A stretch of DNA of 64,000 bases from the NCBI RefSeq assembly GCF_000283515.1, contig NC_015976.1, forward strand, positions 3,628,501 to 3,692,500. Direction: 5' to 3'. The translations under genes and the position numbers were made by a program. Below are positions 57,684 through 64,000 of the stretch, one piece after another (within the stretch, counting starts at the first letter, position 1; every line of letters starts with the position of its first letter). The notes under the pieces were generated by a model that was not told where the DNA came from, did not search any database, and saw only the letters and a program-made list of their open reading frames with translations. The stretch comes from Sphingobium sp. SYK-6 (GTDB lineage Bacteria; Pseudomonadota; Alphaproteobacteria; Sphingomonadales; Sphingomonadaceae).

Positions 57684-59132
57684 TCAATAAGCATGACGAT
57701 CCCAGACCAGCCGCAGGATCGTTTCCATGATGATCCGCAGGTCCAGCAGCGGCGACCAGTGCTCTATATAATAGATGTCATATTCCACGCGCTGCTTGGC
57801 GCGCTCGATCGTGTCGATCTCGCCGCGCAGGCCACGCACCTGGGCAAGCCCGGTGATGCCCGGCTTCACGCGGTGACGGGCAGCATAGCCGCGCACCGCG
57901 TCATGATAATAAGCATCGCCCACGCGCATGGCGAGCGCGTGCGGACGCGGGCCCACGATGGACATCTCCCCCCGCAACACGTTCCAGAGCTGCGGCAATT
58001 CATCGATGCTCGTGCGCCGGATGATTCGCCCCACCCGCGTGATGCGCGGATCGCCCTTGCGGGTGCGCTGGCCGCCGCTCTCGTCCTGCCGGTCGACATA
58101 CATCGAGCGGAACTTGAGCACCTCGATCTCGAGATTGTTGAAGCCGAACCGCTTCTGGCGGAACAGGATGGGGCCCTTGCTTTCCAGCCGGATGGCGATG
58201 GCGGTCAGCAGCAGCAAGGGCGCGAGCGCGATGAGGCCGATCAGGGCCAGAAGCCGGTCCTGCACTTCCTTGAGCAGGCCGTCGAGATCGCGCACCGGCG
58301 TCTGCCAGATGCTGAGCACCGGCAGCGACCCGATATAATTCACCTGATAGCGATCCCGCAGCACGAGGAATTCGCGCGGCATGATGCAGATGTCGATCGC
58401 GCCTGCGCTCAGCTCCTCGATGATACGATTGAGCCGGTCCTGCTGGACCAGCGGCAGCGCGACGATGATCTGGTCGAGCATGCCCTGCCGCGCCAGCTCC
58501 AGCAATTCCTCGAAACCGCCCAGGAACGGGAAGCGACCGATCATGCCGGTTTCCACCCGCGTGCGCCGGTCATCCGCGAAGCCGATGATGTTGATGTGCG
58601 GCAGGCGCTCGATCTCCAGCAGCTCGAGCAGCCGGCTGGTGACATCCCGATCGGCGCCGTAGATCGCGACGCGCTGCCCGATCATGCCTTGCCGCATTCC
58701 GATCCAGACGATCCGGCGGAACAGCAGGCGGCTCATGATGAGCAGGGAAAAGCAGAGGACGATGAACAGCACGGCGAACCGCAAAGTCAGGTCCGGCGCC
58801 TGACCGAACTGAAGGATCGTGAAGCCGGTCAGCATCAGCGCCACGATGAAATCGAGGAACATCCCGCTTCCCAGATCATCGCCCTGGCCGCGGAACGCCG
58901 AATAGGCATCGCGCGAGATGCGGATGAGGAAGAAGTTGATCGCCATCACGATGACGCCGCTCGAATGCAGGCGCACGTCGTAATAATAGCCGTACCAGCC
59001 GTTGTAGATGAGAACCGTCAGGGCATAAGCGAGCAGGAAGCACAGCGCGTCATTGATGATGCCCCCAGAACGCAGAACGTTCGAGGTGAAGCGTACATAT
59101 TTGTTTCTGCTCTGACGCTTGCCGCTGCTCAT
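57684..59132 (-). CDS. Undecaprenyl-phosphate glycosyl-1-phosphate transferase (priming, WcaJ/GumD type)
   Basis: A 482-residue polytopic enzyme. Four or five helices and a Rossmann-like N-terminal part (YGADRDVTSRLLELL) precede the C-terminal sugar transferase domain: FRQKRFGFNNLEIEVLKFRSMY, RVGRIIRRTSIDELPQLWNVLRGEMSIVGPRP. It moves a hexose-1-phosphate, usually glucose, to undecaprenyl phosphate as the first step of the repeat unit. It lies 28 bases downstream of the TPR lipoprotein. Confidence 0.9.
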   Translation of the reverse strand: MSSGKRQSRNKYVRFTSNVLRSGGIINDALCFLLAYALTVLIYNGWYGYYYDVRLHSSGVIVMAINFFLIRISRDAYSAFRGQGDDLGSGMFLDFIVALMLTGFTILQFGQAPDLTLRFAVLFIVLCFSLLIMSRLLFRRIVWIGMRQGMIGQRVAIYGADRDVTSRLLELLEIERLPHINIIGFADDRRTRVETGMIGRFPFLGGFEELLELARQGMLDQIIVALPLVQQDRLNRIIEELSAGAIDICIMPREFLVLRDRYQVNYIGSLPVLSIWQTPVRDLDGLLKEVQDRLLALIGLIALAPLLLLTAIAIRLESKGPILFRQKRFGFNNLEIEVLKFRSMYVDRQDESGGQRTRKGDPRITRVGRIIRRTSIDELPQLWNVLRGEMSIVGPRPHALAMRVGDAYYHDAVRGYAARHRVKPGITGLAQVRGLRGEIDTIERAKQRVEYDIYYIEHWSPLLDLRIIMETILRLVWDRHAY

Positions 59133-59159
59133 GTCATTCCACGCTGTTCGAACGGTTCG

Positions 59160-60797
59160 TCAGATACGGCCGAAAAGACCACGATCGGGAGGCGTTCCCG
59201 GCGGATCATCGACCAGAATGGCGGTCCTTGCCTTCTCCAGCCCGGCCTGGGCGGCCTGCATGCAGCCCGCACTCCCGGAAGCCTGGCATTCCGCCGCAAA
59301 GAACCGCCACGCGTGCTCGGATGAAGGCATGGCGCGTGCGAGGGTACGAGCGACTGACATGGCCCTGCCTCTATCGCCCAACTGGTGAAGATATTGCGTA
59401 TATTTCTCCGCCAGATAGAAGTTTTGCGGCAGCGCGCGAAACCCGTCCTCGAAGACCTGCTTCGCTCGCCAGTCCAGGTCCTGGGCGCGATAGACATTGG
59501 CCAGGACGACATAGGTCTCCGGATTGAGCGGGTCGTTCGTCTGGGCGAGCTGCGCGGCCTCGACCGCCGCATCCATGTCCTTCGCGGCCTGGGCGAACTG
59601 CGCCTTGAGCATCAGCGCATCGACATCCTGCCCGTCCTTCGCGAGCAGCGCGTCGACCTGCCGCTGCGCTTCCTCCCTCCGGCCGGCAGCGGCGAACATG
59701 CGCGCCTTGAGCGATGCGAGGAGCGGCTGGGCCTTCCGCGGCGCGGTGCGAACGAGCCCATCGGCTGCCGCCAGATCGCCCTTGAGGAACAGGTAGCGCG
59801 CCGTCTGGACGACCGCGCCCGGCTCCTTCCAGCGCGATGCGTCGCGCGCGGCGGCATCCGGCAGGGGCGTATCGTCATACTGCCACCAGATGCGCTGCAA
59901 GGTGCGATAATCATCGAGATCCCGCGACCCCGCCGCCAGCAGAGCCAGCGACGCGCGGCGCGCCTCGTCCTTGCGCCCCAGCTTGTAAAGCAGATTGATC
60001 TGGTCCAGCCGGAAACGTGGAGCGCCCTTGCTCATGTCCACCAGCCGCTCGGCCAGCGGCACCATCGGCTCGGGCTGGCCGAGATAACGATACATGTTGA
60101 GCTTGTTGACGAGCAACGGCATCGATTCCGCACCGCTGGCGAGCGCACTGTCGATCAATGCGAGGCCTTCCTCGGCCTTGCCTTCCTTCGCGAGCGAGCG
60201 CGCCTTGATAACCGAGCCGGCGGGATCCGTCGGGTTGACCGCGAGAATCCGGTCGGCATAGCCGCGCGCGTCCTCGAACTTGTTCCTCGAGAGCGCGATC
60301 ATCCCCTTGACCTGAAGCGCGGGCAAGGCATCCGGTTCGAGCGTCAGCAGTCTGTCCGCGGCATCCTCGGCCTCGGCGACCTGGCCGACCTGGACACCGA
60401 GATTGGCGACATAAGCAAGAGCGATGCGGTTGGTCGCGTCGAATTCCAGCGCGCGCTGGAAAGCGCGATAGGCCCGCACCGGCTCCCCCAGTCCCATCGA
60501 GATCGAGCCGGCCAGCTGATGATAGCTCGCCTCATCCTCGCGCAGCGCGATCGCTTGCGAGATCGCATCGCGAGCGGCGACGAGATTGCCGGACTGGGCA
60601 TAGGCATCGGCCTGCTGCGCCAGCTCCGCCGCCTTCTGCGAGGGGCTCTTGCAGGCCGTGAGGCCGAGCGTGGCCGGCAATGCCGCGGCCGCGAAGAGCA
60701 GGAGCAGCGGGACCCGTCGACGACGGGGCGCCTGCGACCGGACCAGGGAATCGTCCCGAAAGGAAACAGGCTGAGCCAAGTCGTTCATGACGCGCAT
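59160..60797 (-). CDS. TPR-repeat lipoprotein
   Basis: A 545-residue protein with a long basic N-terminus, hydrophobic segment and lipobox LTAC (Cys at residue 49), then many TPR-like helical pairs with the A-A-Y-x-A pattern (EASYHQLAGSISMGLGEPVRAYRAFQRALEFD). TPR lipoproteins of this size assist exopolysaccharide export in other loci (for example PrsT-like). It is divergent from the export gene at 60960. Confidence 0.75.
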   Translation of the reverse strand: MRVMNDLAQPVSFRDDSLVRSQAPRRRRVPLLLLFAAAALPATLGLTACKSPSQKAAELAQQADAYAQSGNLVAARDAISQAIALREDEASYHQLAGSISMGLGEPVRAYRAFQRALEFDATNRIALAYVANLGVQVGQVAEAEDAADRLLTLEPDALPALQVKGMIALSRNKFEDARGYADRILAVNPTDPAGSVIKARSLAKEGKAEEGLALIDSALASGAESMPLLVNKLNMYRYLGQPEPMVPLAERLVDMSKGAPRFRLDQINLLYKLGRKDEARRASLALLAAGSRDLDDYRTLQRIWWQYDDTPLPDAAARDASRWKEPGAVVQTARYLFLKGDLAAADGLVRTAPRKAQPLLASLKARMFAAAGRREEAQRQVDALLAKDGQDVDALMLKAQFAQAAKDMDAAVEAAQLAQTNDPLNPETYVVLANVYRAQDLDWRAKQVFEDGFRALPQNFYLAEKYTQYLHQLGDRGRAMSVARTLARAMPSSEHAWRFFAAECQASGSAGCMQAAQAGLEKARTAILVDDPPGTPPDRGLFGRI

Positions 60798-60959
60798 CTC
60801 GAAATCGAAAAACAGGCGACGCGCTTACAAGGCTTCAGGACGGGGGGCAATCTAAGTAACCAACGCTCGGTCCATCGTTAACCCAGCTTTTACGTAGTGA
60901 CGACATGTTGTTTTGGTATATGAAGCGCCGGTCCAAGGCCAGCAAGAGGGATTTCACGC

Positions 60960-61586
60960 GTGCAATTTACCGCGAAGATGTGGCCGGTAGCGGCTCTGTT
61001 CATGGCGATTTCGGCCCCGGCGGCGGCACAGGACACGCCGGCGCCCGCCCAGACCGCGCCTTCCGCTCTCACCGCACTTCCCGACCGCCCCTACACGATC
61101 AATCCGGGCGACCAGATCGAAATCTACGTCTGGGGCGAAGAGCGACTGCAGCGCAGCATCCGCGTCCTGCCCGACGGCACATTCTCATTTCCGCTGGTCG
61201 GCCGCGTGATGGCGGAAGGCATGCTCCCCGAGCAGGTGGAGACGGCGATTTCCAACGGTCTGGCCAGCCAGTATCGCGGCGATCCGCCGCAGGTGACCGT
61301 GACCATCCAGGCGCCCAGCGGCTTCACTTTCTCGGTCATCGGCCGGGTGCGGGGGCCCAGCACCTTCACGCCGGGCCGCTACGTCAACCTGATCGAGGCC
61401 ATCACCATGGCCGGCGGGCCCGACGAGTTCGCCAATCTCGACAACATCACCATCATCCGCAAGAAGGGCAAGGAACTGACCTCGATCAAGTTCCGCCTCG
61501 GCGGCGCGATGAAGGGCAATCTTTCCGAGACAGCGGCGCAGGCCATTCCGCAGATCCAGGTCGGCGATACGGTGATCGTACCATGA
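60960..61586 (+). CDS. Wza/GumB-like polysaccharide export protein
   Basis: A 208-residue exporter of the Poly_export family. A signal peptide (to about residue 24, AAA) precedes YTINPGDQIEIYVWGEERLQRSIRVLPDGTFSFPLVGRV and an SLBB-like part (SVIGRVRGPSTFTPGRYVNLIEAITMAGG). It is about the length of GumB, shorter than Wza, and lacks the long C-terminal helix. GTG start at 60960 with AAGAGGG upstream; ATG at 60978 is an alternative. It begins a three-gene coupled operon. Confidence 0.85.
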   Translation: MQFTAKMWPVAALFMAISAPAAAQDTPAPAQTAPSALTALPDRPYTINPGDQIEIYVWGEERLQRSIRVLPDGTFSFPLVGRVMAEGMLPEQVETAISNGLASQYRGDPPQVTVTIQAPSGFTFSVIGRVRGPSTFTPGRYVNLIEAITMAGGPDEFANLDNITIIRKKGKELTSIKFRLGGAMKGNLSETAAQAIPQIQVGDTVIVP

Positions 61587-62782
61587 CAGCATTGCGGCTG
61601 GCCGGACATTGCGCTCCGGCCATCCTCCTCCTCGCCGGCACGGCGGCGACGGCGGAGACCACGTTGTCGAGCGACATCCTGGTCGACGGCGGCGTGTCGA
61701 CCAATCCTTATGGCTCGCGCCAGGGCAGTGCCGCTTCCGGCACGGCGAGCGCGACTCTCGCACCCACCCTGGTGATGACCTCCCCCACCGGCTCGACGCG
61801 GATCAACGGACGGATCACACACACGCAGTTCACGCGGCGTTACAACAGCACCACGGACTACACCCTGTCGGGCAGCACCGCTCAGCAGATCAGCCCGCTG
61901 GCCTCCTTCACTCTTGGCGCCAGCTATTCCAGCCGGGTGCGCAATGCCCTTTACCCGGTCAACGACCCGATTACGGGGCTGCCGGACGAGGAGGACGATC
62001 CCATCATCGTCGATCCCGATGCCGCGGCCAGCTACGAACTGCGCACGGAAACGGCGAATGCGAGCGCCGGGCTCTCCTACACGCTGTCGCCGCGCGACAC
62101 GCTCAACTTCTCGGCCCGCGCGACGCGCGTGACCATGCCGCCCACGCAGTCGGTTGCCCGCGGCTACGATTCCTATGGCGGCGGTGTCTCCTACATGCGA
62201 GCCGTCAGCGGCAGTACGTCGATCGGCGCGGGCGTGGACATCAACAAGAACGAGTTCCGCTCGGGTTCCGCTGGCGGCGGCACGGTGATCTCGCCGAACC
62301 TGATCGTGACCACGCAGCTCGCGCCGCGCCTGTCCTTCAATGCCAGCGGCGGCATCACCTTCTCCGAGACGGACGTGGGCGGAGTGAGTCAGACCCACAC
62401 CTCGTTCGCGGGCTCCGCCGGCCTGTGCTATCGCGGCGAGCGCGGCCGCTTCTGCCTGAACGGCTCCCGCCGCGTCTCGCCAACGTCCGTTTCCGGCACA
62501 TCGACCGCGACCCTGTTCGGCGCCTCCTACAGCTACAAGCTGACGCCGCGCAGCAACATCAATCTCAACGCCTCCTATTCGCAGTCCAGTTCCCTGCGCA
62601 ACGAAGCCAACAGGCGCGGCAAGTACGGCAGGGCGAGCGTGACCTACAGCCGGCAGATCCTCGAACGCCTGTCGGGTATCGTTTCTTTCAATTATAGTGA
62701 TACCTACGATTCGATCGTGCCGCGCGACCCGAATTTCTCAGGTACGGTGGGGCTGCGGTACAGCTTGGGCAGAATCCTATGA
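61583..62782 (+). CDS. Outer-membrane beta-barrel protein of the exopolysaccharide locus
   Basis: A 399-residue protein with a signal peptide (to about residue 24, TAE) and repeated amphipathic strands ending YSLGRIL-type (GTVGLRYSLGRIL, final aromatic or hydrophobic strand). The ATG overlaps the exporter's stop by 4 bases, and the stop overlaps the next start by 4. It may form the barrel for polysaccharide passage, since the exporter is short. No family named with certainty. Confidence 0.65.
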   Translation: MTALRLAGHCAPAILLLAGTAATAETTLSSDILVDGGVSTNPYGSRQGSAASGTASATLAPTLVMTSPTGSTRINGRITHTQFTRRYNSTTDYTLSGSTAQQISPLASFTLGASYSSRVRNALYPVNDPITGLPDEEDDPIIVDPDAAASYELRTETANASAGLSYTLSPRDTLNFSARATRVTMPPTQSVARGYDSYGGGVSYMRAVSGSTSIGAGVDINKNEFRSGSAGGGTVISPNLIVTTQLAPRLSFNASGGITFSETDVGGVSQTHTSFAGSAGLCYRGERGRFCLNGSRRVSPTSVSGTSTATLFGASYSYKLTPRSNINLNASYSQSSSLRNEANRRGKYGRASVTYSRQILERLSGIVSFNYSDTYDSIVPRDPNFSGTVGLRYSLGRIL

Positions 62783-64000
62783 ACAATCTTCAGGTTCACT
62801 ACGACATGGCGGACGAGACGAGCCGCAGTTCGTTCATTCCGTATCTGCCCTCGATCATCATGCAGCGCAAATGGCTGGTGATCATCCCGACGCTTCTGGC
62901 GCTCATCGCCGCCATCGCAGCGGCATTCCTGCTGCCCACGCGCTATCAGTCCCGCGCCGTGCTGCTGGTGGAAGCGCCGCTCCTGGCCGGAGAAGTCGCG
63001 CTGGACATGACCGGCGCGCAAGTCGTCGACCAGCGCATCGCCCGCATCCGCCAGCAGGTGCTCAGCCGCCCGCAGCTCATCGAACTCATCCAGCGCAATG
63101 GCCTCTATCAGACCGAACTGAGCACGAGTTCGCTGTCCGAAGTGATCAGCAAGATGCGCTCCGACATCGAGATCGCGCCCGTGCGCGCGGACATCCAGTC
63201 CGGCGCGCGCGGCCAGCGCAGCACCATCGCCTTCGGGATGAGCTTCTCCTATTCCGATCCGGTCAAGGCGCAGGCCGTGGCCCAGGCGCTCACCGAGCGC
63301 GTGCTCCAGATCGATTCCAGCAAGACCGCGCAGCAGGTCGTCAGCACCGTCCAGTTCCTTTCCGACCAGGAAGCCGAACTCGCCGCGCAAATCCAGCAGC
63401 TCTCCAGCCAGATCACTGACGTGAAGGCCCGCAACGGCCTCTCGTTCGTGAACAATGTCGGCGGCAGCGGGCTCGGCAGTCTCGACGGGCAGATCGCCGC
63501 GCTCCAGGCCTCGAACATGCAGCTCAACGCGCAGCGGGACATGACCCAGACTGCCGCAGAGCGTGATCCGATCGTGGCGCAGGCCGAGCAGAATCTGGCG
63601 CTGGCCCGCTCCAAATATTCGGAGCGGCATCCCGACGTGGTGCTGGCCAAGCAGCGGCTCGAGGAAGCGCGCGAGCTGGGCAAGGTCAATCAGCAGCGCA
63701 TCCCGATGGACAGGGTGGAGGCGCAGATCGCCTTCAACAATCGCCAGCTCGCGGCCCTCCAGGCAGCGCGGGCCGCCGAGATGGAGCGCCAGATGGCCAT
63801 CGCCGGGGCGCAGGCCCGGGCCCCGATGGTGCAGCAGGAAATCTCCCAGCTCCAGGAACGGCTGAACATCCTCAATACCAATTACCAGCGCGTCTCGAAC
63901 CAGCTCATGGCGGCAAAGGCCGGCCAGAAGGCAGAGGACGAGCAGCAGGGCGAACGTCTCTCGGTGATCGACCCGGCCGCCATTCCCGACGAGCCGGTAT
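62779..64000 (+). CDS. Wzc/GumC-like polysaccharide chain-length determinant (partial, cut by window end)
   Basis: The first 407 residues of a polysaccharide co-polymerase. A membrane helix lies at about 31-55 (WLVIIPTLLALIAAIAAAFLLP), then the Wzz domain (TRYQSRAVLLVEAPLL) and a long coiled coil (QAEQNLALARSKYSERHPDV to NTNYQRVSNQL). It sets chain length with the polymerase. Whether a C-terminal tyrosine kinase follows cannot be seen. ATG overlaps the barrel stop by 4 bases. Confidence 0.88.
   Translation, partial: MNNLQVHYDMADETSRSSFIPYLPSIIMQRKWLVIIPTLLALIAAIAAAFLLPTRYQSRAVLLVEAPLLAGEVALDMTGAQVVDQRIARIRQQVLSRPQLIELIQRNGLYQTELSTSSLSEVISKMRSDIEIAPVRADIQSGARGQRSTIAFGMSFSYSDPVKAQAVAQALTERVLQIDSSKTAQQVVSTVQFLSDQEAELAAQIQQLSSQITDVKARNGLSFVNNVGGSGLGSLDGQIAALQASNMQLNAQRDMTQTAAERDPIVAQAEQNLALARSKYSERHPDVVLAKQRLEEARELGKVNQQRIPMDRVEAQIAFNNRQLAALQAARAAEMERQMAIAGAQARAPMVQQEISQLQERLNILNTNYQRVSNQLMAAKAGQKAEDEQQGERLSVIDPAAIPDEPV

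Noticed and set aside
56022-59324. A 1100-codon open frame on the plus strand
   Set aside because: It is antisense to the Wzy-like and priming-transferase genes, with no ribosome site or recognisable domain and a Gln/Arg/His-rich composition typical of antisense reading.

Overview
This window looks like a chromosome segment from a Sphingomonadaceae alphaproteobacterium (Sphingobium, Sphingomonas or Novosphingobium-like). The reasons are the high GC, a PEPxxWA-type C-terminal sorting signal, a single bifunctional Rsh stringent-response enzyme, the order carD / fdxA / S4-domain protein / SUV3-like helicase, a LytS/LytTR pair, and a right end carrying a Wzx/Wzy-type exopolysaccharide locus. No rRNA, tRNA, CRISPR array, integrase, transposase or insertion sequence was recognised. 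The genus is inference.

Layout. 1-2.9 kb: a lone TIR / STAND-like / TPR protein, a likely NAD-linked immune effector, AT-richer than its neighbours. 2.9-20.2 kb: mostly core genes: CsgG-like secreted protein, lepA, threonine synthase, SDR, SNase-like nuclease, peroxiredoxin, recF, DUF3297 protein, two small secreted proteins, M20 peptidase, typA, CPA2 antiporter, methyltransferase and a DUF4893 lipoprotein. 20.2-21.9 kb: an AT-richer island with three translationally coupled small genes (four-helix membrane protein, one-helix membrane protein, Cas2/SinR-like small protein), flanked by short repeated motifs. 21.9-49.4 kb: core and housekeeping genes: sthA, S10 peptidase, TelA/XpaC pair, YdcH-like small protein, ArsR-methyltransferase fusion, GtrA and a GT-C-like membrane protein, tadA, rpmB, phytase-like esterase, glycine-zipper protein, SDR, an HxlR-LytS-LytTR operon, rsh, a PEP-CTERM protein, two DUF2807 proteins, carD, fdxA, the helicase and an M23 peptidase. 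49.5-51.4 kb: a lone OLD-family ATPase/TOPRIM nuclease, again AT-richer. 51.6-53.8 kb: a TonB receptor with a His/Asp-rich loop, probably for zinc. 54.0-64.0 kb: the exopolysaccharide locus: glycosidase-like protein, Wzy-like polymerase, priming glycosyl-1-phosphate transferase and TPR lipoprotein on the minus strand; divergently a Wza/GumB-like exporter, an outer-membrane barrel and a Wzc/GumC-like chain-length protein cut by the window edge.

How it works together. The last 10 kb holds most of a Wzy-dependent polysaccharide pathway: priming on undecaprenyl phosphate, polymerisation, length control, outer-membrane export and perhaps trimming. The other sugar transferases, the flippase and any exosortase must lie outside. 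Three isolated defence-like loci (TIR-STAND, the small three-gene operon, OLD) sit between core genes without visible mobility genes. The most promising undescribed items are the three-gene operon at 20654-21535, the TIR protein with degenerate Walker motifs, and an identical-architecture inverted repeat (CTGAAC-N16-GTTCAG) upstream of two small Arg/Tyr-rich secreted protein genes 22 kb apart.
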